Positions 1 through 9,312 are shown, numbered from the stretch's first letter. The stretch is DNA of 64,000 nucleotides from Xenophilus sp003671765 (GCA_051414805.1 CP166702.1:3844001-3908000); one strand, 5' to 3'. Notes: generated by a model not told the origin, from the sequence alone. Numbers and translations are program-made.

Positions 1-1722
1 CATGGACGCGACAACCACGCCTTCGAAAGGACGTCCCGACATGCTCGCATTCCAGCGCTCGCCCAAGGACGAGAACGCTGACTCGACCGCTGCTTCGTCC
101 GCGACGTCCAGCACGACACCGCCAATTTCCGTCTTGTGTTGCACCTCGGCCGACAACACCTTGAGTACGACCGGAAAACCGATGCGCCTCGCCGCTTCGA
201 CCGCTTCGAGGGCCGTCGCGGCGCGTTCGGCCGCGGGGGTCGAGATTCCATAGTCGCGCAGCAGATCCATGGCTTCCAATTCGTTCAGGGCGCTCCGCGC
301 TCGGCCATGGGCGGCACCCGCAACGACGGCGGGCGGCGCGGGCAGGTCCGCAGCGAAGTGGCTGAGCGCAGCGATGGCTCGCACGGCAGCGGACGGATCC
401 TCGAAAGACGCACACCCCCATGCATCCAGCGCACTCGTGCGTTCAGACGAACTCAACGCGGAAAAAACGATCGCCCGATCAGGAAAGTCCCGGCGAAGCG
501 TGGCCGCAAGATCCCGTTGCAATTGCCATCCAGCCTCTGTGCGCACGCCGTTGGCCAAGAACACCAACAGGCTGCCATAGCCACCTTTGTCCAGCATGAG
601 CCGAGCGGTCGAGACGAGCAACTCGGGCCGGTGCATGACCTGGGCGGTGATGTCGACGGGATTGGCCGCAGCGGCAAAAGGCACTTGCTCAAGAATAAGC
701 CGCTGTGCGTCATCCGGCATGGGCGGCATCGCAACGCCCAGCCCGTCCGCATAGTCCGTCACAAGCGCACCGACGCCGCCGGACACAGTCAGCACGCCGA
801 GCGACTGGTTTGACGGCCGTGGCAGCGTTGAAAGGGCATAGCCGGCGTTGAATAGCTCTTCGATCGATCCGACGCGCCAAGCGCCGTATTGCCTCAGCAC
901 GGCATCGAAAACCCGGTCGTCGGCCGCTAGCGCCGCGCTGTGCGAGCTGGCCGCGCTCGCGCCTCGTGCCGTGGCACCGACCTTGATGACCACGACGGGC
1001 TTGCCCGCCGCGCGCGCTGCCTGCAGCGAGCGAACGAAGCGTTCCCCGTCGCCGCACCCTTCCATATACGCCAGGATGACTCGCGTGCGTTCGTCCCCAG
1101 CCAACCACTCGATGCAGTCGGCCACATGCAGGTCCGCCTCGTTTCCCGTGGTGATCCAGTGCGACAAGCCGAGGTCCCGCCGACAGGCCATTGCGTACGC
1201 GTAGCCGCCGAAAGCTCCGCTCTGGCTCACGACGGCCACATGGCCAGGACTTGCCCGTGCGGTCATCATGGCCGGGCTGAAGGTGGCGTAAATCGACTGC
1301 GCCACGTTCACATAGCCGAGGCAGTTGGGTCCGAGAAGCCGGATGCCCGCCTCCTGCAGCGCTCCGACAACGCGTCGCTGCAATTCGGCGCCGGCGCCGC
1401 CGGTCTCGGCAAATCCGGCTGAGAACATCACCACGTTGCGAACCCGAGCGGCGATCGCATCGTCAACGGCCGCCTCGATCTGGTCGGCGGGTACCGCGAG
1501 AATGGCCAGATCAAGCTCCTCCTGAGCCACGCGCAGGCTCGGCACGCATGGGATCCCGTCGATGTCGGAGCGGCCAGGATTCACGAGGACAAGGGCGCCG
1601 GCGTAGCCGAAATGCCTTTGGTAGTGGAGCGGGTAGGCACCGATCTTGCCGGGTGTACCGGACGCTCCGACGATGGCGATCGATCGCGGGGAGAAGAAAG
1701 CCTCGAGTGATTGGGGGACCAT
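1..1722 (-). CDS. ADP-forming acyl-CoA synthetase (acetate-CoA ligase family), C-terminus cut by window edge
   Basis: The frame is open for 574 codons from an ATG at 1722 to the first base of the window, so the end is missing. The N-terminus has a Rossmann-type CoA-binding domain (IAIVGAS near residue 16), followed by a succinyl-CoA-ligase-like domain with the SSHS segment whose His261 matches the phosphorylated histidine of the family. From about residue 440 the ATP-grasp lid domain begins. The family makes acyl-CoA from an acid, CoA and ATP, giving ADP and phosphate. The start lies 6 bp after the Bug gene stop, so the two are almost surely co-transcribed with the dioxygenase gene. Activation of the acid bound by the Bug protein, or of a product of the dioxygenase, is an inference; the substrate cannot be read from the sequence. 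Confidence 0.88.
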   Translation of the reverse strand, partial: MVPQSLEAFFSPRSIAIVGASGTPGKIGAYPLHYQRHFGYAGALVLVNPGRSDIDGIPCVPSLRVAQEELDLAILAVPADQIEAAVDDAIAARVRNVVMFSAGFAETGGAGAELQRRVVGALQEAGIRLLGPNCLGYVNVAQSIYATFSPAMMTARASPGHVAVVSQSGAFGGYAYAMACRRDLGLSHWITTGNEADLHVADCIEWLAGDERTRVILAYMEGCGDGERFVRSLQAARAAGKPVVVIKVGATARGASAASSHSAALAADDRVFDAVLRQYGAWRVGSIEELFNAGYALSTLPRPSNQSLGVLTVSGGVGALVTDYADGLGVAMPPMPDDAQRLILEQVPFAAAANPVDITAQVMHRPELLVSTARLMLDKGGYGSLLVFLANGVRTEAGWQLQRDLAATLRRDFPDRAIVFSALSSSERTSALDAWGCASFEDPSAAVRAIAALSHFAADLPAPPAVVAGAAHGRARSALNELEAMDLLRDYGISTPAAERAATALEAVEAARRIGFPVVLKVLSAEVQHKTEIGGVVLDVADEAAVESAFSSLGERWNASMSGRPFEGVVVASM

Positions 1723-1728
1723 CGGGCT

Positions 1729-2715
1729 TCAGTTGGCAGCAATGTGATTGGACGTGACCACCTGGCTCCAGAACTGGATATCGGACTGGAGGATCTTCTG
1801 GAAGTCCGAGGGGCTCGTGGGCGTGGATGAACCGATGTTCAACTGGGTCAGGCGTGCCCGCATGTCCGCGTCCTTGAGAATCGCGTTGATTTCATGGTTG
1901 AGCCGCGCAACGATCGGCTCGGGCGTGCGCGCAGCTACGAAGACACCGTGCCATCCGTTGGCGTCGAAGCGGTACCCTTGTTCGTTCATCGTTCGCACCT
2001 CGGGCAGCAGCGGGCCTTTGACGGTACCGATGGCACTCACGACCTTGATCGAACCGCTTCGGATGAATGGCAGCGACGACACTGGGTCGACCACCGCGAC
2101 CTTGACCGTCCCAGCCTGAAGATCCTGAAGCATTTGGGGAATCGACTTGTAGGGAATATGGCGCAATTGGATGCCGGTCTGATTCTCAATGGCGGCCATG
2201 GTCAGGTGCCCGGGGGAGCCCACGCCCCACGATGCATAGGCGACCTCTTGGGGCCGTGCCTTGGCATAGCGCACGAACTGGTCCATGTCCGCAATGGGCA
2301 TGTCCGCGGCTACCACGAGGTAATTTGCGCCCACACCGATCTGGGTGACGGCTTGCAGGTCGCGTTGCACATCGAAAGGCAGGTCGGTGCGCAAGGCCTG
2401 GTTGAGCGCGGTGCTCGAAGCGCCGGTATAGAGCAGGGTGTAGCCGTCGGCCGGCGAGCGCGCGACTTCCGACACGGCGAGGATCCCGTTGGCGCCGATC
2501 TTGTTTTCCACTATGACCGGCTGGCCGATGGCGCCGGAGAGCTTCTGCGCAATTTGCCGCGCGAGGATATCGGGGCCGCCGCCAGCGGCGCTGCTTACTA
2601 CGATCTTGAGGGGGCGTTCGGGCCAGGGACCGGCTGCGGCTGCGACTGCCACCAATCCGAAGATCACCGAAGCGAGCACAGTACGCGCGCGCTTCAACGT
2701 TTCCATGCAATTCAT
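1729..2715 (-). CDS. Bug/TctC family tripartite tricarboxylate transporter substrate-binding protein
   Basis: A 328-residue periplasmic binding protein. The start at 2715 (MNCMETL) is chosen because GGAG stands 6 bases upstream; a second ATG at 2706 is possible. Residues 1-27 form a Sec signal peptide. The mature protein opens with the family signature WPERPLKIVV and carries AGGGPDILAR, the Bug pattern that contacts the carboxylate ligand. Bug proteins bind organic acids and either feed a TctAB permease or act as sensors. No tctA or tctB is present here. It lies between a TauD-type dioxygenase gene 65 bp upstream and the acyl-CoA synthetase gene 6 bp downstream. Confidence 0.93.
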   Translation of the reverse strand: MNCMETLKRARTVLASVIFGLVAVAAAAGPWPERPLKIVVSSAAGGGPDILARQIAQKLSGAIGQPVIVENKIGANGILAVSEVARSPADGYTLLYTGASSTALNQALRTDLPFDVQRDLQAVTQIGVGANYLVVAADMPIADMDQFVRYAKARPQEVAYASWGVGSPGHLTMAAIENQTGIQLRHIPYKSIPQMLQDLQAGTVKVAVVDPVSSLPFIRSGSIKVVSAIGTVKGPLLPEVRTMNEQGYRFDANGWHGVFVAARTPEPIVARLNHEINAILKDADMRARLTQLNIGSSTPTSPSDFQKILQSDIQFWSQVVTSNHIAAN

Positions 2716-2780
2716 CGTCGTCTCCGTCATTCTTAATGTCATCAAACGCACAAGGCCGTCCATGCGGGACGGCCTGAGGT

Positions 2781-3662
2781 TCACGCAGCCATCGTATCCA
2801 ACGGCTTGCTTACGGATTCGATGGCACCGGAGCGGGCAGAGACCGGCGGGGCGCCAGAGATCGTGACCCGGTGCCCCGTGCGCACCTGCGGAAAGTAGTC
2901 GAATATCGCGTAGTGCTGGGTGCAGCGATTGTCCCAAAACGCGATCGAATTCGAACGCCAACGGAAGCGGCAGTTGAACTTAGGCGACTCGATATGGTGG
3001 AACAGGAATTCGAGCAGCGCGTCGCTCTCGGCACGGCGCATGCCTTTGATATGCGTGGTGAAGCCCTTGTTGACAAACAGCACCTTCCGGCCAGTCGCCG
3101 GATGAACAGTGACGACCGGATGCTCGGACCGCGGGAAGCCACCTTCTGGCACCTTGGCCTTGTAGTGTCCGATATACGGCTTGCCACCATCATGCACAGC
3201 GGTCAATGTCTGCAGGTAGGCCTGCATTGATGGAGAGAGCGCCTCGAGCGCGGCATACATGCTGGCCCACATGGTGTCGCCACCGACGGGAGGCACCACC
3301 TTCAAATGCAGCATGCTGGCCATGGGCGGCGCAACATCGCAAGTGATGTCGGAATGCCAGTCTTCGCCGGCAACCACCTTGGAGTTCTCATCCGCGTGGA
3401 CAACCAGCAGTTCTGGGTGGACGGGATGACGGGCGCGTGCGATCGGGTGCTGCTGGAGGTCGCCGAAAAGACGGCCGACGCGCATGTGCTGTTCGAAGGT
3501 GATCTCTTGATCGCGGAAGAAGATGACGAGGTTGTCGTGCAGCGCACGGATCAATTCGTCGAGGACTTCGCCCTGCGGCTCCTGGCGCAGGTCGATGCCA
3601 TGCACTTCGGCTCCGATCGTGGGTGTGAGTTTGCGTACGTCCAAATGGCGGTAGTGGGTCAT
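2781..3662 (-). CDS. TauD/TfdA family Fe(II)/2-oxoglutarate dioxygenase
   Basis: A 293-residue protein of the TauD/TfdA family, cytoplasmic enzymes that hydroxylate a substrate next to a heteroatom using Fe(II), oxygen and 2-oxoglutarate. The metal triad is visible: His103 and Asp105 in DWHSD, and the distal His250 in NRCTQH. Arg261 or Arg265 a few residues later fits the 2-oxoglutarate-binding arginine. Length is normal for the family. The ATG follows GGAG with a 5-base gap. It is the first gene of a three-gene minus-strand cassette with the Bug protein and acyl-CoA synthetase, and diverges from a LysR gene. Taurine, 2,4-D or another ether or sulfonate are all possible substrates; nothing here decides. 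Confidence 0.93.
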   Translation of the reverse strand: MTHYRHLDVRKLTPTIGAEVHGIDLRQEPQGEVLDELIRALHDNLVIFFRDQEITFEQHMRVGRLFGDLQQHPIARARHPVHPELLVVHADENSKVVAGEDWHSDITCDVAPPMASMLHLKVVPPVGGDTMWASMYAALEALSPSMQAYLQTLTAVHDGGKPYIGHYKAKVPEGGFPRSEHPVVTVHPATGRKVLFVNKGFTTHIKGMRRAESDALLEFLFHHIESPKFNCRFRWRSNSIAFWDNRCTQHYAIFDYFPQVRTGHRVTISGAPPVSARSGAIESVSKPLDTMAA

Positions 3663-3810
3663 CAGGTCTCCAGGGTGTAGGTTGCTGCGGCCACCCGGAC
3701 CGCGATCCGGACAGCTCGAACGCCAGTTTTGAACACAACCTGTCGATCGCCATCATCACTTTTGCGCGTGGGATATAACCATGAGCTCATGCCCTGCCAC
3801 CAAAGGTCCG

Positions 3811-4788
3811 ATGAACTTTGAACGTTATGCGCGCAGTTCACTGAAAACGCGCCATCTCAAATTGATCGATGCGCTTTCCCGCCACGGCAGCATCGGCGCG
3901 GTGGCCAAGGTCATGTTCATCACGCAGCCGGCTGTCTCGAAAGCTCTCGCTGAGTTGGAAGAGGGTATCGGCGCGCGCCTGTTCTGCCGAACGGCCAGCG
4001 GTGTCGTGCCGACGCCTGCCGGCGCGTGCCTTGTGTCCTACGCCCGAAGGATTCTGGGCGAGATAGACCGCGCGGGTGACGCGTTGGCAGCGATTTCCGA
4101 TGGCGTGTCGGAGACGGTTGTCGTTGGCGTCATGCCCGGTCCCGCACGCTCGATGATGGCGCAATGTCTCGCCCGCGTGCACTCATCGGCACCGCACATT
4201 CGACTCGTGGTGCGCGAGGCGCCAATGCCTGCCCTGCTCAGCTTGCTGCAGCAGGGCAAGATCGATCTGGCCATCGGGTCCGTGATGGATGGATCGCCGC
4301 CGTCTCATATTTGGGTAGAACGGCTCTACGAAGACACGATTGCGGTCTGCGCGTCTACCACCTTCAAGCCCGCGCGAAAGCGGGCTGAGCTCTGGGCCAG
4401 ACTGTCCGCCACGGATTGGGTCCTTCCACCCCGCCAGAATCTGCTCCGATCGACCTTCGACGACTACCTGGAGCGACGTTCGCTGGGTCCATTCCGGGCC
4501 ATCGTGGAAACCGCCTCGGTCGACGTGACGACCGGATTGCTGGGCGCTTCCACCGCAGCGACCGTCGTTCCACGGCGCCTCGCCGAGCATTGTCAGCGCG
4601 CAGGGCTGTTGCAAATCCTGTTTGAATTAGAGGATGTCGGCATGCCTGTGTCGGTCTGTGCAAGCCGGGAGCCGGGTGCAGCGGCCTCCATTGTCGTGGA
4701 CGCCGCGAAAAGCGCCACAGGAGGCACGATGCCTGGAATTCGCGCCGGGTCGAAGCGCGGGCGCCAAGCCGACGGGAGCGGGCGGTAG
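3811..4788 (+). CDS. LysR family transcriptional regulator, divergent from the dioxygenase cassette
   Basis: LysR-type regulator. An N-terminal winged helix-turn-helix (residues about 8-70, with ITQPAVSKALAELE as the recognition helix) is followed by a periplasmic-binding-like effector domain. I chose the ATG at 3811 because AAAGG lies 4 bases upstream and the protein then begins like its relatives; an in-frame ATG at 3781 would add 10 residues and lacks a visible ribosome site. The C-terminal 25 residues are basic and low in complexity. It is transcribed away from the TauD-Bug-synthetase genes across a short spacer, the classic arrangement for a LysR activator of the divergent operon. The effector is unknown. 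Confidence 0.9.
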   Translation: MNFERYARSSLKTRHLKLIDALSRHGSIGAVAKVMFITQPAVSKALAELEEGIGARLFCRTASGVVPTPAGACLVSYARRILGEIDRAGDALAAISDGVSETVVVGVMPGPARSMMAQCLARVHSSAPHIRLVVREAPMPALLSLLQQGKIDLAIGSVMDGSPPSHIWVERLYEDTIAVCASTTFKPARKRAELWARLSATDWVLPPRQNLLRSTFDDYLERRSLGPFRAIVETASVDVTTGLLGASTAATVVPRRLAEHCQRAGLLQILFELEDVGMPVSVCASREPGAAASIVVDAAKSATGGTMPGIRAGSKRGRQADGSGR

Positions 4789-4853
4789 CGCTGCATCGGC
4801 GGCGCCGACCATGGGCGCCAAATCCCGTCGGTCGATGCGAAGCTGCCTGGCCC

Positions 4854-5801
4854 TCAAATCCCCCGCGTCAGATACACCGCCTCCCGCCCCACGATCGGCT
4901 CCCGCGTCGGCATGAAGATCGTGCACCCATCGCAAGGCGACACGATCCGTCGATCGCCATCCGTGGCGATGAGCTCGTCCTTCGCAAAGGTCTCGAAGCC
5001 GACCAGCGGCCGCTCGAAGCGGAACTCGGTCGTGTGGACCATGTGCGTCTGCAGCAGCTCGTAGCGGCGCTGCGGCTCCTTGGGTGCCGCGGGCTCGGGC
5101 GCGTCGATGAGGCCGAAGTGGGCCAGGAAGTCCAGCGTCACGGCGGTGGCCAGCTGCGAGGCGGATGCCTTGAAGTGCTGGCCGCACTCGACCACCATGG
5201 CGGTGCCGGGGCCGGGGCCGTCGTTGCCGTGGTGGCCGTACTGGATGAGCGGGATGCCGGAGCCCAGGCCCTGCGGCATGACCAGGTGCACCGCCGGGCG
5301 CCCGATGGCCATGGCGACGGCGCCGTTGCGCTCGAAGGCGGGGTACACCCAGAAGGGCACGACGTCCTGGCTGGTCGAATGGATGTCGAGGATGTGGTCG
5401 GCCGCGTCGACCACGCCGCGCATGGCGCGGGCGCGCTGCAGCTCGGGGCTGTCTTCGGCGCCGTCGAGCCATTCGCTGGACCAGATGCGGTTCATGTTGT
5501 GCACCAGCTGCCGGCTCTCGAAGGGCTTCTCGATGTCGAAGCTCTCGTACGCGGCCACGTTGGCAAAGCTGACGGTGAGCGTGCCGACCTTGGGCCGCAC
5601 GCCGGTGTCGAGCAGATGGGTGGCGGCCACCATGCCGCAGATCTCGTTGCCGTGCGTCAGTGCGTTGATGAGCACGTGCGGGCCGGGGCGGCCGGATTCG
5701 AAGCGGTGGACATACTCGACGCCGGTATTGCCGGCCTTGTAGGCCGACAGGTCGCGGGGCGTGACTTCGAGCGTGGGGAGCGGGGGCGGTGTGTGGGTCA
5801 T
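4854..5801 (-). CDS. Succinylglutamate desuccinylase/aspartoacylase family zinc amidohydrolase
   Basis: A 315-residue M14-fold amidohydrolase. The zinc site reads His50-Gly-Asn-Glu53 and His141 (LDIHST), and Glu205 in VVECGQH fits the catalytic acid. The family removes an acyl group from N-acylated amino acids or related amides in the cytoplasm. It follows the tail sheath gene with a 17-bp gap on the same strand, so the two may share a transcript. It ends tail to tail with the LysR gene 65 bp away. It is not in an arginine (ast) operon, so AstE itself is unlikely, and the substrate is open. Confidence 0.88.
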   Translation of the reverse strand: MTHTPPPLPTLEVTPRDLSAYKAGNTGVEYVHRFESGRPGPHVLINALTHGNEICGMVAATHLLDTGVRPKVGTLTVSFANVAAYESFDIEKPFESRQLVHNMNRIWSSEWLDGAEDSPELQRARAMRGVVDAADHILDIHSTSQDVVPFWVYPAFERNGAVAMAIGRPAVHLVMPQGLGSGIPLIQYGHHGNDGPGPGTAMVVECGQHFKASASQLATAVTLDFLAHFGLIDAPEPAAPKEPQRRYELLQTHMVHTTEFRFERPLVGFETFAKDELIATDGDRRIVSPCDGCTIFMPTREPIVGREAVYLTRGI

Positions 5802-5818
5802 TGCGCCATTCTGGCGCG

Positions 5819-7564
5819 TCATCCATCCGGCTGCAGGGCGCCGGCGGTGGCGCCGGTCCAGCGCAACACCACGAACTCCGCAGGCCGCAGCAGCGCGACC
5901 CCGATCTCGCACACGACGCGGCCCTGGGCCACATCGTCGGCCGTCATGGTGCTGCCCGCGCCGCAGCGCACGTACCAGGCCTCGCGCGCGCCACTGCCCT
6001 GCAATGCGCCCTCGCGCCATTGGCCCAGCAGGAAGTGGTCGACCGCCGAGCGCACCTGGGCCCACAAGGCCTCGCCCTGCGGCTCGAACACGACCCAGCG
6101 CAGGCCGGCGTCGAGCGAGGCTTCGATGGCGTCGACGTACCGCCGCACGCTGACGTAGCGCCACTGCGGGTCGGACGACAGCGTGCGCGCGCCCCACAGC
6201 ACCAGGCCGCGGCCGATGAATTCGCGAAAGCAATTCACCCCCAGCGGATTGAGCTGCTCCTGCTCGTGCATGCTCACCGGCTGTTCGGCGCGGACCACGC
6301 CTTTCACATCGAGGTTGGCCGGTGCGTGGTGCACGCCGCGATTCAGGTCGGCGCGCGCATACAGCCCCGCAACGGCGCCGCTGGGCGGCACGGTGACCGT
6401 CGCGCCGACGACGCCCGGCGGCGGCAAGGGGTCGGGCACCACCAGGCAGGGCCAGTGCAGGGCGGCGTGCGGCGAATCGATTTCGGCGCGCTGGGCCTTC
6501 ACGCCCGCCACCGCCAGCCCCGGTGCCGGGTCGAGCAAGGCCATGCGCCAGGCCCGAGGCGCGCCGGCATGCGCCACCAGCGTCGCCCGCAGTGCGGCGC
6601 CGTCTTCACGCAGGCTGCTGCCCGGTGCGGCGACGATGCGCACATCGCCTTGGCGGGCCAGCGTGGCGAGCGCGGCGGCGTAGCTGCCGGGCTGGTCCGC
6701 CGTGCCCACCGGTGGCAGGCCGCCATCGGTGCCACCAGCCAATGCGACCGTCGCCGCGCCGTCGGCGTCGGGCGCCAGCGCGCGGACCGCATCCAGCAGC
6801 GCCCAGGCATCGGCCTGCGGCCCCAGTGCCCACCATGCCGACGCGCGCCCCACGGCCGCCGCCTCGCGCGAGAGCACCGTGCCCACCCACCGGGCATGCA
6901 GGGCGGACAAAGCCAGCCCCGTCCAGGCGTCCAGGGGCAGGCCCTCGGCGTCGAAGCTGGCTGCCTCCAGCGTGAGCACCCGGCTGGCGCCGACACGCCC
7001 GTGCACGACCCGGCGGCCCTGGCGGTCGTGCCAGCGGCCCTCGGCATCGGCGATGCATTCGAAGGTGCCCTCCGCGTTGGTGGTGCGCAGCAGGGTGCCC
7101 GGCTCGGCATGGGTCATGGCGCGCAGGGTGACCGGGCTGGCCCGCTCCCGCAGACGCACCGTGCCGTTGCCCAGGCGGCCCGGCGCCGCGGCGTGGATGA
7201 CGATGGCCTGGTCCTCGGAGATTCCCTCGGGGTGCAGCCGTGCAGCTGCCGCCATCGCCGCCCCGACGGTGCGCTGCACGTACAGCCGCGCGCCGCCGTT
7301 GTCGAAGAAGGCGCGCACGGCCAGGGCGACGTGGTTGGTCTGGGGCGCGACCCCGCCCGCGCCGTCGTCGAACCACAGCGCCTGCACGCCGCCGTAGATG
7401 CGCTCGAAGTCCGCAACGCTCGTGAGCATCGGCGGCGCGCCCGCCAGCGGTCCACGGCGCGTCGGCCCGACGAAGGCCGCGACGTGCGTGGGCACCAGGG
7501 TGATCGCGCGGCCCGGTGGAAGCGACTCTTGCACGTAGACGCCGGGCGAGGTGCGGGCCGGCAA
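5819..7564 (-). CDS. Phage-type contractile tail sheath protein, isolated
   Basis: A contractile tail sheath homologue. The N-terminus has the sheath signature SPGVYVQE, and the last 145 residues (from about 436) match the conserved C-terminal sheath domain, including NPLGVNCFREF, WGARTLSSD and RYVSVRRYVDAI. I place the start at a TTG at 7564 because GGGAGG stands 8 bases upstream and the product (581 residues) then begins as sheath proteins do; an ATG at 7660 would add 32 poorly fitting residues. Sheath subunits polymerise around a tail tube in phages, pyocins and extracellular injection systems. No tube, baseplate, spike or ATPase gene is nearby; the neighbours are a ribosome-assembly GTPase and an amidohydrolase. 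It is either a relic or a domesticated sheath. Confidence 0.85.
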   Translation of the reverse strand: MPARTSPGVYVQESLPPGRAITLVPTHVAAFVGPTRRGPLAGAPPMLTSVADFERIYGGVQALWFDDGAGGVAPQTNHVALAVRAFFDNGGARLYVQRTVGAAMAAAARLHPEGISEDQAIVIHAAAPGRLGNGTVRLRERASPVTLRAMTHAEPGTLLRTTNAEGTFECIADAEGRWHDRQGRRVVHGRVGASRVLTLEAASFDAEGLPLDAWTGLALSALHARWVGTVLSREAAAVGRASAWWALGPQADAWALLDAVRALAPDADGAATVALAGGTDGGLPPVGTADQPGSYAAALATLARQGDVRIVAAPGSSLREDGAALRATLVAHAGAPRAWRMALLDPAPGLAVAGVKAQRAEIDSPHAALHWPCLVVPDPLPPPGVVGATVTVPPSGAVAGLYARADLNRGVHHAPANLDVKGVVRAEQPVSMHEQEQLNPLGVNCFREFIGRGLVLWGARTLSSDPQWRYVSVRRYVDAIEASLDAGLRWVVFEPQGEALWAQVRSAVDHFLLGQWREGALQGSGAREAWYVRCGAGSTMTADDVAQGRVVCEIGVALLRPAEFVVLRWTGATAGALQPDG

Positions 7565-7734
7565 GCTCAGCGCCTCCCGGGTCTGGGGCGGCGGAGCGCG
7601 TGGAAGGAGGCGAAGCGGGCAGCCATGGGGCGCGGGACAGGTCCGGAACGAACGGACCATTGTGGGCAAGGCCCTGCGCGCTGCCCATCTGCCGGATGGC
7701 CAGTCCGCGCGCCCCCGCGGCGGCCTGCAGGGGT

Positions 7735-8727
7735 TCAGTCTGCCGCTTCTTCGTCGCCTGCCGCGTCGTCGTCGGCGCGGCGGCCGGTGCCCTTCTTGGC
7801 CTTGAGCGCGGCCTCGCGCCGCTTGCGCAACTCGGCCTCGGCCTTGCGGCCGTCGCTCAGCCACTTGGTGAACTGGTTGACCGTCTCGAGCGTGATGCGC
7901 CCGAGCACGCCGCTGCGGAAGTCGGTGATCAGTGCCTCGGCCGCCTTCTGCCGGTCGACCCGCCCCCCGCTGACCAGGGCACCGCGCTTGCGGCCGATGG
8001 CGTCGAGGATGTCCTCGTCGGGCTGCGTGCACAGCGCCGCCTGGGCCGTGTCGGCCGCCAGCTTGTAGCGGCTGCGCAGCGCCTCGGTGTACTGGGCCTT
8101 GAGGTAGGCGATGAGCTCCAGCGCCACCTCCTCGTCGTCGTAGGCGTTGCGGCCCACCGCGCCGCTGATGGCCAGCCGGTAGCCGCTCTCGGGCACGATG
8201 ATCTTGGGCCACAGCATGCCCGGCGTGTCGTAGAGGTAGAAGTCGTCGGCCAGCAGGATGCGCTGCTCCTGCTTGGTCACGCCCGCCTCGTCGGCCGCCT
8301 TGGCCTGGCGCTTGAGGCTCAGCGTGTTGATGAGGGTGGACTTGCCGACGTTGGGCACGCCGCAGATGAGCACGCGCATGGGCTTGGCCAGCCCGCCACG
8401 GTTGGGCGACAGGCGGTGGCAGGCGTCGATGATGGCCTGGCGCTGGGCCGGCGCGGTCTGGCTGGCGTCCAGGGCGATGGCGCCGGTGGCGCTCTGCGCC
8501 TGGTAGTGGGCCAGCCACTCGACCGTGCGGGCGGGGTCGGCCAGGTCCTGCTTGTTGAGGATCTTCAGCCGCGGCTTGACCGAGGTCATGCCCTCGATGG
8601 CCGGGTTGGCGCTCGAGCCGGGCAGGCGCGCGTCGAGCAGCTCGATCACGACGTCGGTGGTCTTCAGCCGCTCCGCGATCGCCTTGCGGGTGGCATTCAT
8701 GTGACCGGGGAACCACTGGATCGTCAT
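7735..8727 (-). CDS. ylqF: Ribosome biogenesis GTPase YlqF/RbgA
   Basis: A circularly permuted GTPase of 330 residues. The G motifs come in the permuted order: NKQD (G4) at 58-61, GVPNVGKST (G1) at 123-131, and DTPG (G3) at 167-170. The N-terminal WFPGHM segment is typical of YlqF/RbgA, which acts in late assembly of the large ribosomal subunit. The C-terminus is a lysine-rich helix ending in an acidic tail. The ATG at 8727 gives the family's normal start. The tail sheath gene lies downstream on the same strand after about 170 bp without a gene. Confidence 0.93.
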   Translation of the reverse strand: MTIQWFPGHMNATRKAIAERLKTTDVVIELLDARLPGSSANPAIEGMTSVKPRLKILNKQDLADPARTVEWLAHYQAQSATGAIALDASQTAPAQRQAIIDACHRLSPNRGGLAKPMRVLICGVPNVGKSTLINTLSLKRQAKAADEAGVTKQEQRILLADDFYLYDTPGMLWPKIIVPESGYRLAISGAVGRNAYDDEEVALELIAYLKAQYTEALRSRYKLAADTAQAALCTQPDEDILDAIGRKRGALVSGGRVDRQKAAEALITDFRSGVLGRITLETVNQFTKWLSDGRKAEAELRKRREAALKAKKGTGRRADDDAAGDEEAAD

Positions 8728-9087
8728 CGGGGCGCTGGCTGCTGGCTGGAAGGAAGGGAGAGCGCGATTGTCCGCGCTTGGCTCCGCGGCCCGTTCTGCT
8801 ATCGAAATGAGAGCTGCTTGCGCAGGCAGGACGGGCGCCGCAGCCCGATTTGGCTTGAAAGACGACTCCGCCGGCCGCGGCTGTCCGCAGCCGGGTGTCC
8901 CCGCCGCTGCAGTGCACGGGCACGGTGACCTAACGGGCGGCTTCTCGGCGGCTGCGCCTACGCCCGGGACAGCGCAGGACCACAGCGCGCCCTGTCGCAA
9001 CTGCCAAGCTGCAGGCATGCACCCGAACGGCTGCCCCAGGGCGGCCCGGGCGGTGCGTTCGACCTTTCCATCCACCCAGGAACACCC
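8728..9087. other. Gene-free spacer, 360 bp, holding one dispersed repeat copy
   Basis: Between the divergent ylqF and the small gene at 9088 no convincing reading frame or RNA was seen. It contains one copy of the dispersed GCTAT-type repeat at 8798-8860. The rest shows no clear promoter by eye. Confidence 0.6.
8798..8860 (+). repeat. Dispersed GCTAT(N7)-type repeat, copy 1
   Basis: The copy begins GCTATCGAAATGAGAGC and ends GGCTTGAAA. It shows the family layout: a short inverted repeat around GCTAT/ATAGC, a GC-rich second hairpin ending GGGCGCC, and a T/A-rich tail. Six further copies lie at 11312, 20103, 29116, 31741, 38801 and 55321. Confidence 0.75.
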
Positions 9088-9312
9088 ATGACCAACCCTC
9101 TCGACAGCGGTGACGGCACCCGTCCCACGACGGACGGCGCCGCCGCGAACATCGGCCCCGCCAAGAAGCTCACGAGCAACGGCAACGTCGCTCCTGCGAC
9201 GACCGAACGCATGACCCGCAAGCGCCAGGACGCCCAGTCCGCCGACAACGACGACTCGGATGCTTTCCACCTGCACGAGAACCTGAAGCCGGACAGCAAC
9301 CAGGAACCCTGA
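9088..9312 (+). CDS. Small hydrophilic hypothetical protein (74 aa)
   Basis: A 74-residue frame preceded by AGGA with a 6-base gap to the ATG, which argues that it is translated. The product is polar, rich in Asn, Asp, Thr and Pro, with no signal peptide, membrane segment or motif I recognise; it looks intrinsically disordered. It lies alone between two divergently and convergently placed genes. No function can be assigned. Confidence 0.65.
   Translation: MTNPLDSGDGTRPTTDGAAANIGPAKKLTSNGNVAPATTERMTRKRQDAQSADNDDSDAFHLHENLKPDSNQEP

Noticed and set aside
5819..7564. Prophage
   Set aside because: Only the sheath gene is phage-like; there is no integrase, capsid, portal, lysis or other tail gene, and the flanks are ordinary chromosomal genes.
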